NCBI GenBank assembly: GCA_028533045.1
Contig: JAQQAP010000045.1
Coordinates: 1 to 64,000 of the forward strand
Direction: 5' to 3'
DNA from: Spirochaetales bacterium
Lineage (GTDB): Bacteria; Spirochaetota; Spirochaetia; DSM-2461
Length of the DNA stretch: 64,000 nt
Numbering within the stretch: the stretch's first letter is position 1; each line of letters starts with the position of its first letter. Under the pieces are notes generated by a model. That model saw only the letters and a program-made list of their open reading frames with translations. It had not been told where the DNA came from and did not search any database. Of the stretch, positions 17,489 to 25,570 are shown in pieces. The translations under genes and the position numbers were made by a program.

Positions 17489-17983
17489 GGCGAATCCCAG
17501 AAGAATTAAAATGATCAGCCCGGCGGCGTATTTATAGGCCAGGGCCAAGAGCTTTCCTATAACCGCGCCCTTTCCGGCCCGGCCCGCCTCGGTGCTGTCC
17601 TTTGCTTCCAAACGGTACTCAACGGCAAAGGTAAAAAGAAAGATTCCCAGAAAAACTCCTATAACCGAGCCGATAACGGGTACAACCATACCGCCCACAA
17701 TGGCTCCGGCAAAACCGCCTATACCGGCGGCGATCATCCCTTTTTTTGAAGCCCCGTACTTTTTTGCTCCCAAAAGTCCCATAAGGGCATCCATAACCTC
17801 ACCGGACACGGCTAAAAGCAACATGATAATAAACTTCCCCCACCCCATGGTTCCATCGGTGGTAAGAAGATAAATCAGAGCAATGAGAGGACCGGCAAAA
17901 TTAGCGGGGATTCCCAGGATCTGTATGACATAGAGAACAGCGGCCACCGTAAGAAACAGGATTTTGACTATGAGCGTTTCCAT
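17471..17983 (-). CDS. DUF456 family membrane protein
   Basis: The 170-residue protein shows the DUF456 pattern: ILGIPANFAGPLIALIYLL, then SGEVMDALMGLLGAKKYGAS, the Gly-rich IAAGIGGFAGAIVGG and VIGSVIGVFLGIFLF, and a final membrane helix. It has about five membrane segments. The function of the family is not known. It starts six bases after queD on the same strand, so the two are probably one transcript. Confidence 0.87.
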   Translation of the reverse strand: METLIVKILFLTVAAVLYVIQILGIPANFAGPLIALIYLLTTDGTMGWGKFIIMLLLAVSGEVMDALMGLLGAKKYGASKKGMIAAGIGGFAGAIVGGMVVPVIGSVIGVFLGIFLFTFAVEYRLEAKDSTEAGRAGKGAVIGKLLALAYKYAAGLIILILLGFALFRQA

Positions 17984-17989
17984 TCTAAC

Positions 17990-18352
17990 CTACCTGCAGT
18001 AACTAGCCCGGCTGGTATCGGTCTCAAACACGTCTACCCGGCTGGGAGAGAGGGGGGCAATAAGCTTCTCCGTCTCTTCAAAGATATAACGGGCGATCTT
18101 TTCCGCACTGGGACGACCGTCCTCAAAATAGGGGTGATCGTTCAGGTTGGTGTGGTCCAAGGTACCGCAAACCTGACGCAAAGCCTTTTTAAGAATTCCG
18201 AAGTCACACAGCATGCCCCCTTCGTCCAACTCTTCCCCTTCCATATGAAGGAATACCTTATAGTTGTGTCCGTGAAGGTTCTCGCACTTCCCGTGATAAT
18301 TTACCAAATAATGGGCGGCCGCAAAATCGGCCTCGACTCTTACTTTATACAT
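17990..18352 (-). CDS. queD: 6-carboxytetrahydropterin synthase / 6-pyruvoyltetrahydropterin synthase homologue
   Basis: The 120-residue protein has the QueD/PTPS features: zinc histidines in FAAAHYL and NLHGHNY, the catalytic cysteine in GKCENLHGH, the DHTNLND motif, and Glu in DVFETDT near the end. QueD makes 6-carboxytetrahydropterin for queuosine and other deazapurines, while PTPS makes biopterin. With no other que gene nearby the exact role is open, though CxxxHGH favours QueD. A GGAGG-containing leader precedes the ATG. Confidence 0.87.
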   Translation of the reverse strand: MYKVRVEADFAAAHYLVNYHGKCENLHGHNYKVFLHMEGEELDEGGMLCDFGILKKALRQVCGTLDHTNLNDHPYFEDGRPSAEKIARYIFEETEKLIAPLSPSRVDVFETDTSRASYCR

Positions 18353-18424
18353 GGTAATATCCTACCTCCGAAGGTCCGAAAAGTCACCCCTTAACAGAAA
18401 AAAAATATTTTCCCGGCCTACCTG

Positions 18425-18453
18425 TTGACAATTTTTTTGCCTCTTGCTATATT
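18425..18453 (+). promoter_or_regulatory. Promoter of the first tRNA-Asn gene
   Basis: TTGACA (18425-18430) and TATATT (18448-18453) are 17 bases apart and lie 17 bases before the tRNA. The -35 is perfect consensus. Confidence 0.8.
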
Positions 18454-18470
18454 ACGCAAGCACTTAATGA

Positions 18471-18543
<73 letters not shown>

Positions 18544-18561
18544 CTAGTTTAAGTTTTGAAG

Positions 18562-18588
18562 GGCAAGGATTTATTCCTTGCCTTTTTT
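18562..18588 (+). terminator. Rho-independent terminator after the first tRNA-Asn
   Basis: GGCAAGGA and TTCCTTGCC form a strong stem with a short loop, followed by TTTTTT. Confidence 0.85.
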
Positions 18589-18646
18589 ATTTATAAGCCT
18601 TTGTCCGAAGTGTCATACAAGAAAGTTCAACTTTAACCACCGGGAG

Positions 18647-18675
18647 TTGACTCTTTTTCCATTTTCTTTTATATT
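18647..18675 (+). promoter_or_regulatory. Promoter of the second tRNA-Asn gene
   Basis: TTGACT (18647-18652) and TATATT (18670-18675) are 17 bases apart, the same architecture as the first copy but with different flanking sequence. Confidence 0.75.
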
Positions 18676-18690
18676 ATTTTCCGCAATTGA

Positions 18691-18763
<73 letters not shown>

Positions 18764-18774
18764 CTAAAAAGCAT

Positions 18775-18812
18775 AAGGCAGATGAGTATTTAAACTTGTC
18801 TGCCTTTTTTTA
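18775..18812 (+). terminator. Rho-independent terminator after the second tRNA-Asn
   Basis: AAGGCAGA and TCTGCCTT form an eight-pair stem followed by a T run. Confidence 0.8.
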
Positions 18813-18885
18813 TCCCTTTTCCTGACAGCCTTCGGGAATTGACCCTTTCCTGCTTTTCCGTACAATGGGAGATGAGGAGATTTAC

Positions 18886-19539
18886 ATGACCCGATTAAAG
18901 ATAAACCTGCTAGTACTCACCCTTTTATTCCCCCTACTCTCCCTGAGCGCCCAGGAAACCTGGGTCTCCCTTAACGGGGTATTCCGCTCTTACACCCAAA
19001 ACGAATCGTACGACTCCTCCATAGATAAAACGACGGAAACCGACCTGGGCTACGGACTTAAGGGAATGCATTTTTTCAATGAGCACATTGGCGCCTACGC
19101 TTCTATTAATATTTTTACCCCCCAGAGCTGGGACTTAACCTATACCGACGGTGACGAAGATGATAACGACCTCTCTACCGGAATGGATACGGCCACCGGC
19201 TTTGGCTATATGCTGGGTGTGGCGGGAACCATCAGCCCCACCGATGTTCTGGATTTCTATATGGCCCTGGGATATGCGGGGACAAAAGTCACCTTACAGG
19301 AGAGCGACAGCGACGATAACTTTCTCTATAAATACGAATCCCGCTTAAGAGGTGTGGGAACCGACTTTGGCGTTAAGCTGAATGTACAAGAGTCGGTCTA
19401 CCTGAATGTGGGGACCTCTCTCATCGTTCAGCTTTGGGCCGATGAAGAGATGACCGATTCCGACTATAGCGAAAGCGGAACATCCACCATGGCCTCCCTC
19501 GATGTACGCCCCTACTTCGGCTTTGGGATTTCCTTTTAA
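18886..19539 (+). CDS. Predicted outer-membrane beta-barrel protein
   Basis: The 217-residue protein has a signal peptide (MTRLKINLLVLTLLFPLLSL, then SAQ). The mature part alternates hydrophobic and polar residues, has acidic Asp/Ser/Thr-rich loops, and ends FGFGISF with a C-terminal Phe typical of barrel proteins. An eight-to-ten-strand barrel is plausible; no named family is recognised. The ATG at 18886 was preferred because GAGGAG lies eight bases upstream. A start 21 bases earlier is possible but has no ribosome site. Confidence 0.75.
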   Translation: MTRLKINLLVLTLLFPLLSLSAQETWVSLNGVFRSYTQNESYDSSIDKTTETDLGYGLKGMHFFNEHIGAYASINIFTPQSWDLTYTDGDEDDNDLSTGMDTATGFGYMLGVAGTISPTDVLDFYMALGYAGTKVTLQESDSDDNFLYKYESRLRGVGTDFGVKLNVQESVYLNVGTSLIVQLWADEEMTDSDYSESGTSTMASLDVRPYFGFGISF

Positions 19540-19596
19540 ATAGTCCCCAGAACCCTCTTTTGTATTCTAGCTTTTGGGGCTTAGGGGAAAAAATGC

Positions 19597-19632
19597 TTTC
19601 AAATCCCCCTCTTTCTTGGTAAAATCACCCCT
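19597..19632 (+). promoter_or_regulatory. Candidate leaderless promoter of the MoxR cluster
   Basis: TTTCAA (19597-19602) and TAAAAT (19620-19625) are 17 bases apart. The ATG at 19633 is seven bases after the -10 and lacks a Shine-Dalgarno. Confidence 0.5.
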
Positions 19633-20598
19633 ATGGGATCGGAAAATATAGAAAAAGTCAGTAATTGGGCCGAAAAACTCAAGACCGAAATAGGCCGGGT
19701 CATCCTGGGAAAAGATCCTCAAATAGAAATGATTCTAACCGCCCTCCTCTGCGGCGGTCATATACTGCTGGAAGATGTTCCCGGTGTGGGCAAAACCATA
19801 CTGGCCCGGGCGCTGGCTGCCGTTATGGGAGGAAATGTCCAACGTATTCAGGGAACCCCCGATTTGCTTCCTTCCGATATTCTGGGAGCTTCTGTTTACA
19901 ATCCCCAGTCGGGCCTCTTCCGCTTTAGCCGGGGCCCCATCTTCTCTCAAATAATTCTTATGGATGAAATCAACCGGACGGCACCCCAGTGCCAGGCGGC
20001 CCTTCTTCAGGCCATGGAAGAAGGGGCTGTTTCCCTAGAAGGCAAATCCCTCTCTCTGGGAGATTTCTTCCTTCTCATAGCTACTGAAAATCCATTGGAC
20101 TTTGAAGGGACCTACGAACTGCCTCAGGCTCAAAGGGATCGTTTTTTTCTCTCCCTCTCTCTCGGTTATCCCGACAGAAAAGCCGAAGGGGCTATGCTGA
20201 CCGAACAAAACCGCCTCTCCCACCCGGTAGACGATCTTAAACCTGTCAGCTCCCCGAAAGAGCTCCTTTCCCTAAGGAAACTTGTGGAAGAAGTAGAAGT
20301 CCCCCTCTCCCTGGAAAACCGGATACTTGATATAACGGAACGGTCGCGGAAAGACGAACGGCTGGAGCTGGGAGCTTCTCCCCGGGCTGCACGAGCTCTT
20401 TACAAAGGTGTTCAGGCACGGGCCGCCATACAGGGTCGGCCATGCGCCGCCCATCGAGACCTGACCAAACTGGCCGTCCCCGTTCTTAGGGGAAAAATAA
20501 AACTCAGCACCCCCTCACTTCTTAGCGGCTTGGCAAAAGAGGACATCATAGGGGCCCTTCTTTCCCAAACTGAAGTGGGGGAGTTAAGCCATTCGTGA
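19633..20598 (+). CDS. MoxR-family AAA+ ATPase (first copy)
   Basis: The 321-residue AAA+ ATPase has Walker A EDVPGVGKT (residues 47-55), Walker B ILMDEINR (108-115), the MoxR-type LLQAMEEG and sensor-1 LIATENP, then a C-terminal lid ending SPRAARAL. MoxR ATPases act as chaperones that mature partner proteins, commonly VWA-domain or DUF58 proteins encoded next door. Its stop overlaps the GTG start of the DUF58 gene by four bases. A second, divergent MoxR gene lies at the end of the same cluster. Confidence 0.92.
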   Translation: MGSENIEKVSNWAEKLKTEIGRVILGKDPQIEMILTALLCGGHILLEDVPGVGKTILARALAAVMGGNVQRIQGTPDLLPSDILGASVYNPQSGLFRFSRGPIFSQIILMDEINRTAPQCQAALLQAMEEGAVSLEGKSLSLGDFFLLIATENPLDFEGTYELPQAQRDRFFLSLSLGYPDRKAEGAMLTEQNRLSHPVDDLKPVSSPKELLSLRKLVEEVEVPLSLENRILDITERSRKDERLELGASPRAARALYKGVQARAAIQGRPCAAHRDLTKLAVPVLRGKIKLSTPSLLSGLAKEDIIGALLSQTEVGELSHS

Positions 20599-21482
20599 CC
20601 GGTCATATTGCCCTCTTGAGTCTTCTGGGCCTGCTCCTATTACTTCGCACAGGGGCCTGGATTGCCATAAAACTGATTCCCTCTTCTCTACAGATTATAT
20701 CAAATGAAGAGATCCTCTATTCCCGGGCAGGCAGAGAGTTCTCTCTGGAAATACTTATTCGAAATACCTCTCCCCTCCCCCTGGCTCCTTTTAAGATACT
20801 CCTCGACTTCCCCGGATTGCCTTCGCCCCAATCGGAGATAACCCTCCTTCGTCTTCCCTCCGGTGGTGAGCAAAAAGTCAATTTTAAGATCAAAGCCCTC
20901 TCTCGGGGACTCTTTGATTCCGGCCGGATTGACCTCTCCGGGACCGACTTACTTCGTTATGGAAGTTGGCAAAAGTCCTCCCCTCTCAAAGAAAAAGTCT
21001 TTGTCTACCCTCCGGTAAAGACCATGTCCCGTCTCGATTCTCCCTGGCAGAAAGAACAGGAGGGCCCTATTCACATTGTTTTGAATCTCAGCTTTCCCCT
21101 TTACCCCTTGAGCGGACGGGAAGAGATGATCGAAAATGCCATTACACGGGCCGCCTCGGCAGCAATCTACTTCCTGGGTCGAGGACGGGAGGTTTCTCTC
21201 ATCTGCGCAGGGAGCCTTCCCGATACCCCACAAGATACAACACACTCTATTTTACGGGGAAGAGGCAATGAACAGTCCCGCCGGATTCTGGGATTTCTGG
21301 CACTCATACAGGCTCAGAAGGAAAGAATCGGCCTGCCCGAACTTCTCTCCCTAAGGGAAAATCCCCGGGAGAGAAAAACCTCCTACTATCTCATTACTCC
21401 GCCCCTACTTACGGAGGATAAAAACTTCCTCTTTGAGCAAAAGAGGCAATTCAGGGAGGTGGACTATATTTATGAAGATTAA
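20595..21482 (+). CDS. DUF58-like protein lacking the conserved core motif
   Basis: The 295-residue protein has two N-terminal hydrophobic stretches, a beta-rich Ig-like middle and a C-terminal alpha/beta segment (ENAITRAASAAIYFLGRGREVSLIC). This matches DUF58 partners of MoxR. The family hallmark, an R-x-Y-x-PGD-x-R-x-I-x-W-x-x-A-R stretch, should lie between VYPPVKTMSRLDSP and IHIVLNLS but is absent. It may be an in-frame internal deletion or a very divergent member. The start is GTG 20595, overlapping the MoxR stop. Confidence 0.7.
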   Translation: MTGHIALLSLLGLLLLLRTGAWIAIKLIPSSLQIISNEEILYSRAGREFSLEILIRNTSPLPLAPFKILLDFPGLPSPQSEITLLRLPSGGEQKVNFKIKALSRGLFDSGRIDLSGTDLLRYGSWQKSSPLKEKVFVYPPVKTMSRLDSPWQKEQEGPIHIVLNLSFPLYPLSGREEMIENAITRAASAAIYFLGRGREVSLICAGSLPDTPQDTTHSILRGRGNEQSRRILGFLALIQAQKERIGLPELLSLRENPRERKTSYYLITPPLLTEDKNFLFEQKRQFREVDYIYED

Positions 21483-22314
21483 GCTCGCCCGACTCTTTCC
21501 CCTTCTGTGGCCTCCCGTGGTCCTCTCTGTCCTATTCAGCCTGGCCTCCCCTTACGAGGAGGTACTAATGGCCCGGTTGGTCTATCTTATTCCGGCTGTC
21601 ACGGTCGGATTGTTCCTGCCCCTGGCTATGGGTTTTCTGGTAGCAGCACCTCTCAAAGCGGGCAGAAGATTGCTTTATGAACTGGAGAGTTACCCCCAAA
21701 ATGAGTTAACCGCACAACTTTCCCGCTTTAGCTATGAAAGGGAGGAGTGGAAAAGACTAACCCAAAGAGCCCGACTCCTTACCGGCTTTCTTAGCCTGAC
21801 TTTCCTGGCCGCCTATCTCGTTCAGGTGCAATTTCTCTCTCCCCCCAATCGCCTGACTCCTTTCTTCCTCATGGCCCTTATTCTCCTTTGCGCAGTCTAC
21901 CGCTTTTACACACGCCTTCTGGATGAAAGAAGAGACTTTCTGACTCTCGCCCACCGCTTTGGTCAGGATGAAATAGAAAGAGGATATAAAGGGAAAGTTA
22001 AGTCAAAACAAAAAGAGAGGGCTCCCCATAATTCAGCTCAACCACACCTTCTTTCACTCCCCAAAGTATTAAAAGCCTTTAATAAAGTGGTTAAATGGGG
22101 GGCGAAGCAGGATATTACCTATCAAAATAACCTTTCCCCGGCGGACTTCCTTAGAACCCTGGGAAAAAAAGTACCCCGCAAAAGCAAGGATTTTGATCGA
22201 TTGGCCCAGTTTCTGGACGGCTATTTCTACTCCTCCCGTCCCATAAAGGAAGAGGACATTGAAAGCTTTCTGCGGAGTGTTAAAATCGTCATAAAAAAGG
22301 AGAAAAACCGATGA
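21472..22314 (+). CDS. Membrane protein with DUF4129-like C-terminal domain
   Basis: The 280-residue product has four membrane helices (about residues 8-25, 32-55, 100-120 and 125-145) and a cytoplasmic C-terminus. The segment SPADFLRTLGKKVPRKSKDF, then LAQFLDGYFYSSRPIKEEDI, resembles the DUF4129 domain found at the end of transglutaminase-like proteins that accompany MoxR/DUF58 genes. Here the transglutaminase domain itself is missing. It overlaps the DUF58 stop by 11 bases, with GGGAGG upstream, and its own stop overlaps the next ATG. Confidence 0.7.
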   Translation: MKIKLARLFPLLWPPVVLSVLFSLASPYEEVLMARLVYLIPAVTVGLFLPLAMGFLVAAPLKAGRRLLYELESYPQNELTAQLSRFSYEREEWKRLTQRARLLTGFLSLTFLAAYLVQVQFLSPPNRLTPFFLMALILLCAVYRFYTRLLDERRDFLTLAHRFGQDEIERGYKGKVKSKQKERAPHNSAQPHLLSLPKVLKAFNKVVKWGAKQDITYQNNLSPADFLRTLGKKVPRKSKDFDRLAQFLDGYFYSSRPIKEEDIESFLRSVKIVIKKEKNR

Positions 22315-23243
22315 CCTCCCTTCAAACATGGGCCGAACGGGTCTGCAGAGAGATAAAGAAAGAATATTACCCACCGAACGAGGAAATTCAACTCATCCTT
22401 GCCGCCCTTCTTTGCCAGGGACACATTCTTATAGAGGGTAAGCCGGGAACGGGAAAAACACAGCTGGCCCGGGCCTTATCCACCGTTCTGGGAGGGGATT
22501 TCAAGCATATGTCCTGTACGCCCGATCTAGAACCTTCCGATATTCTGGGAGCCTCCCTCTACAGCCGGGAAAAGGAGAAATTTATTTTTCGGAAGGGGCC
22601 TATCATGACCAATATATTTCTCTTAGATGAAATTAACCGCAGCTCTCCCCGTACCCAATCGGCACTTATGGAAGCGATGGGAGAAGGAAAGATAAGCGTG
22701 GAAGGGACCAATATTCCCCTTCCCAATCCTTTTTTTCTCATTGCCACCGAATCGACCGTTGAAAAGGAAGGCATTTATCCCCTCCCGGAAGGACAGAAAG
22801 ACCGCTTCTTCCTAACCCTTACTCCCGACTATCCCGGCCGGGAAGAAGAGAGGTGGATAATGAAACGGAGCGGTAAAGGAGAGACGGCAAAAACCGTTTC
22901 CGGACCGGATGAACTGCGGGCCCGACAAGGGGAAGTCCTTGAGGTACACCTTGAAGATGGTTTAAAAGAGTATATTCTTGATCTTGTAGACTATACCAGA
23001 AAAGATGGCGAGCTTGTAACGGGAATCTCGCCCCGGGGGTCGCTGGCCCTTTATAGAGGATCTCAAGCTCTTGCCGCTCTAAAAGGGCGGGACTTTGTCA
23101 TCCCCGGAGATATCCAGACTATGATCTATCCCATTTTTAAAAATAGGCTTTCCTTTAGGCAGGGCCCCTATGGAGACATGCCCGATGAAGGGGAATATAT
23201 AAACAATATGTTAAACAGAATTTCCGTTCCTCCCATTGAATAA
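22311..23243 (+). CDS. MoxR-family AAA+ ATPase (second copy)
   Basis: The 310-residue protein has Walker A EGKPGTGKT (42-50), Walker B IFLLDEINR (102-110), LMEAMGEG and LIATEST. It is a clear paralogue of the MoxR at 19633 but is divergent across its length, and the common NP of sensor 1 is ST. The ATG overlaps the preceding stop (ATGA) and is preceded by AAAGGAG. It closes the four-gene cluster. Confidence 0.92.
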   Translation: MTSLQTWAERVCREIKKEYYPPNEEIQLILAALLCQGHILIEGKPGTGKTQLARALSTVLGGDFKHMSCTPDLEPSDILGASLYSREKEKFIFRKGPIMTNIFLLDEINRSSPRTQSALMEAMGEGKISVEGTNIPLPNPFFLIATESTVEKEGIYPLPEGQKDRFFLTLTPDYPGREEERWIMKRSGKGETAKTVSGPDELRARQGEVLEVHLEDGLKEYILDLVDYTRKDGELVTGISPRGSLALYRGSQALAALKGRDFVIPGDIQTMIYPIFKNRLSFRQGPYGDMPDEGEYINNMLNRISVPPIE

Positions 23244-23271
23244 GCCCGTCGGGAAGATTACTATTAGCATT

Positions 23272-23913
23272 ATGAGAGATTTCATAGTAAATTGCCTGGT
23301 GAGACTGGCTATCGCCCTTACCATTAAACTGGATAAAACAAGTAAAAAGGCCCTACAGACCATTCCCGGGAAGGGCCCTGCTCTCCTTATCATGAATCAT
23401 GTATCCAATATTGAAGGACCGGTAATCTACTCCCGTCTGCAGCCCCGAAACACCATAGCTCTGGGTAAGGCGGAATTGTGGGACAGTTTTGGTACCCGTC
23501 AGATGATGGAAGCCTGGAAATGTATTCCTATCACAAGAAGCGGCGTAGACCAGAAAGCCATTGCCGCTTGTAGGGGAGTTCTTGAACGGGGTGATTTTCT
23601 TTGTATCGCCCCGGAAGGGACCCGCAGCAAGAGCGGTAAAATGAAAAAGGCCAAACCGGGAGTAACCCTTTTCATTACCCCAGACGCCCCGGTTATCCCA
23701 TTGGCCTTCTGGGGCCTGGAAAACTACAGCAAGAATCTTAAAAAACTACGGCGGACCCCTATGCATATCCGCGTGGGCGAACCTTTCTATCCGAAAAAAC
23801 CGTCCGGTCGTTTTAGCGGAGAAAAACGGCAGGAGATGGTGGACGACATGATGAATCGAGTAGCCGCCCTCATGCCCGAAGAGTACCGGGGATACTACGG
23901 CAGCGATTCTTAG
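23272..23913 (+). CDS. PlsC-family 1-acylglycerol-3-phosphate acyltransferase-like protein
   Basis: The 213-residue protein has an N-terminal hydrophobic segment, MNHVSNIEGP (the block I position) and the block III motif APEGTRSKSG. PlsC enzymes acylate lysophosphatidic acid in membrane phospholipid synthesis using the NHX4D catalytic dyad. Here the dyad reads H-VSNI-E, Glu in place of Asp. A TTG at 23236 overlaps the upstream MoxR stop and would add 12 residues. Neither start has a clear ribosome site, so ATG 23272 is a choice. Confidence 0.8.
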   Translation: MRDFIVNCLVRLAIALTIKLDKTSKKALQTIPGKGPALLIMNHVSNIEGPVIYSRLQPRNTIALGKAELWDSFGTRQMMEAWKCIPITRSGVDQKAIAACRGVLERGDFLCIAPEGTRSKSGKMKKAKPGVTLFITPDAPVIPLAFWGLENYSKNLKKLRRTPMHIRVGEPFYPKKPSGRFSGEKRQEMVDDMMNRVAALMPEEYRGYYGSDS

Positions 23914-23957
23914 AAAAGAGTCATTTTACACTTTTAGCAAATATTTGCATTTTCCCC

Positions 23958-23986
23958 TTGATTTCCCTAGGGGCTTTTGGTATTTT
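23958..23986 (+). promoter_or_regulatory. Candidate promoter of trxB
   Basis: TTGATT (23958-23963) and TATTTT (23981-23986) are 17 bases apart. Confidence 0.4.
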
Positions 23987-24016
23987 CAAACACATAAATT
24001 GTATAAACTAATACTG

Positions 24017-24033
24017 TGTCCCCCGTTGGGACA
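24017..24033 (+). promoter_or_regulatory. Hairpin just before the trxB ribosome site
   Basis: TGTCCC and GGGACA form a six-pair stem with a five-base loop, ending one base before GGGGAGGA. It could stabilise the mRNA or tune translation. Confidence 0.4.
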
Positions 24034-24049
24034 TGGGGAGGAATAAATT

Positions 24050-24985
24050 ATGGCTGATTGGGATTTGATTATTATCGGCGCAGGCCCGGCAGGACTGGCT
24101 GCGGCTCAGTACGGGTCACGGGCCAACCTTAAATGCGTTATCGTTGAAGAAATGGCACCGGGCGGACAGGCTCTGACCATTGACGACCTGGAAAACTACC
24201 CCGGATTTCCCAAGGGTGTAAACGGATTCCAGTTTTCCGATGATATGCGGGCCCAGGCCGAAAAATTCGGCGCCGAGTTCAAATCGGCCAGCGTAAAAGA
24301 GATCGTTAAAGAGGGGGAAGACTTTGTTGTAAAGACCGCCCGTGACGAAATCAAAGCTCCCGCCCTTATATTTGCCACCGGAGCCAAGCACCGCCACCTG
24401 GGAGCTCCCGGGGAAGAAGAATTTGCCGGTAAGGGTGTTTCCTACTGTGCCACCTGTGACGGTCCCTTCTTCAAGGGGAAAAAGATCCTCGTTGTAGGCG
24501 GAGGCGATGCGGCCTGTGATGAAGCGGTTTACCTCTCCAAACTTTCCGACCAGGTAAAGATCATCCACCGAAGAGACCGATTCCGCGCCCAGAAAGCTGT
24601 GGCCGACCGGGTGATTAACGACCCCAACATCGAAGTAAACTTCAATACCACCTGCGAAGAAATCAAGGGTGAAATGAAGGTTAACAAGGTTGTCCTGAAA
24701 GACACGGTGACCGGCGAACTCCGGGAAGAAGAGATGGACGCGGTATTCATCTTCGTGGGAACCATTCCCCAGACCCAGATTGCCCCCGATGTAGACCTGG
24801 ACGACATGGGCTACATCAAAACCAATGAAAAGATGGAAACGTCCCTGCCCGGCTTCTACGCCGTAGGCGATGTACGGGACACTCCCTTCCGCCAGGTAAT
24901 TACCGCCTGTGCCGACGGGGCCGTGGCAGCTCACGTAGCTTCCAACTACATTGACGAACTGCGAGGACAGGCTTACGGAAAGTAG
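24050..24985 (+). CDS. trxB: Thioredoxin reductase
   Basis: The 311-residue flavoenzyme passes electrons from NADPH to thioredoxin. FAD binding is at IIGAGPAGLAA (8-18), the redox pair is SYCATCDG (C133, C136), and NADPH binding is at VVGGGDAACDEA. AVGDVRD near the C-terminus closes the FAD site. Length is normal for the low-molecular-weight type. GGGGAGGA precedes the ATG by eight bases, and a hairpin plus T-run terminator follows the gene. Confidence 0.95.
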   Translation: MADWDLIIIGAGPAGLAAAQYGSRANLKCVIVEEMAPGGQALTIDDLENYPGFPKGVNGFQFSDDMRAQAEKFGAEFKSASVKEIVKEGEDFVVKTARDEIKAPALIFATGAKHRHLGAPGEEEFAGKGVSYCATCDGPFFKGKKILVVGGGDAACDEAVYLSKLSDQVKIIHRRDRFRAQKAVADRVINDPNIEVNFNTTCEEIKGEMKVNKVVLKDTVTGELREEEMDAVFIFVGTIPQTQIAPDVDLDDMGYIKTNEKMETSLPGFYAVGDVRDTPFRQVITACADGAVAAHVASNYIDELRGQAYGK

Positions 24986-25007
24986 GCTTTAGCTCCCAGT
25001 CACAAGG

Positions 25008-25035
25008 GCCTCCCGGAAACGGGGGGCTTTTTTTT
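25008..25035 (+). terminator. Rho-independent terminator of trxB
   Basis: GCCTCCCG, a GAAA loop and CGGGGGGC form an eight-pair stem (one G-T pair) followed by eight T. Confidence 0.85.
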
Positions 25036-25049
25036 GCTTTCCTAATACC

Positions 25050-25078
25050 TTGACCCTTTAAGCATCCGATTCTAAAAT
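25050..25078 (+). promoter_or_regulatory. Promoter of the GNAT gene
   Basis: TTGACC (25050-25055) and TAAAAT (25073-25078) are 17 bases apart. This gives a leader of about 30 bases carrying the GAAGGGGG ribosome site. Confidence 0.6.
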
Positions 25079-25114
25079 GAACTACTTATAAATCTCCGAA
25101 GGGGGTTGGGAATA

Positions 25115-25570
25115 GTGGAAATACGAATTGAGACTCTTAAAAAAGAAGAACTCGATAAAATAGCCCCGCTCTGGGAAAAACTGAATCAAATCCACCTGAA
25201 TGACTCACAATATTGGAAAGAAAGGTTTGAAACAATGACGTTCAATAAAAGAGCCGAATCGCTCTATTCAATGAATGAGGAGAATCTTCACTGTCAGGTT
25301 TTAACCGATGGGTCAAACCTTTACGGCTATTGCCTTACCAGCATTCAGGAAAACAGAAAAAAAGGCGGAATAGAGTCCCTCTTTATTGATAAGGAACTAA
25401 GGGGTGAGAACTGGGGAACTAGCTTGGTAGAAAAGGCTATAAGCTGGCTCAAAGAACAAAAGGCCGAGCGGATTTTCGTTTCCGTAAGCGAAGGTCATGA
25501 GAGGGTATTCCCCTTCTACCGGAAGTTGGGTTTCGCTCCCAAAATGACCAACCTTGAACTTAAAGACTAA
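25115..25570 (+). CDS. GNAT-family N-acetyltransferase
   Basis: The 151-residue protein has the GNAT fold order: IRIETLKKEELDKIAPLWEKL, the GGIESLFIDKELRGENWGTSLVE region (acetyl-CoA loop R-G-x-x-x-G/T variant), and FYRKLGFAPKM at the end. It transfers an acetyl group from acetyl-CoA to an unknown acceptor. GTG 25115 was chosen because GAAGGGGG lies about nine bases upstream; a TTG at 25106 sits too close to that site. Its stop overlaps the stop of the convergent HU-fusion gene. Confidence 0.8.
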   Translation: MEIRIETLKKEELDKIAPLWEKLNQIHLNDSQYWKERFETMTFNKRAESLYSMNEENLHCQVLTDGSNLYGYCLTSIQENRKKGGIESLFIDKELRGENWGTSLVEKAISWLKEQKAERIFVSVSEGHERVFPFYRKLGFAPKMTNLELKD

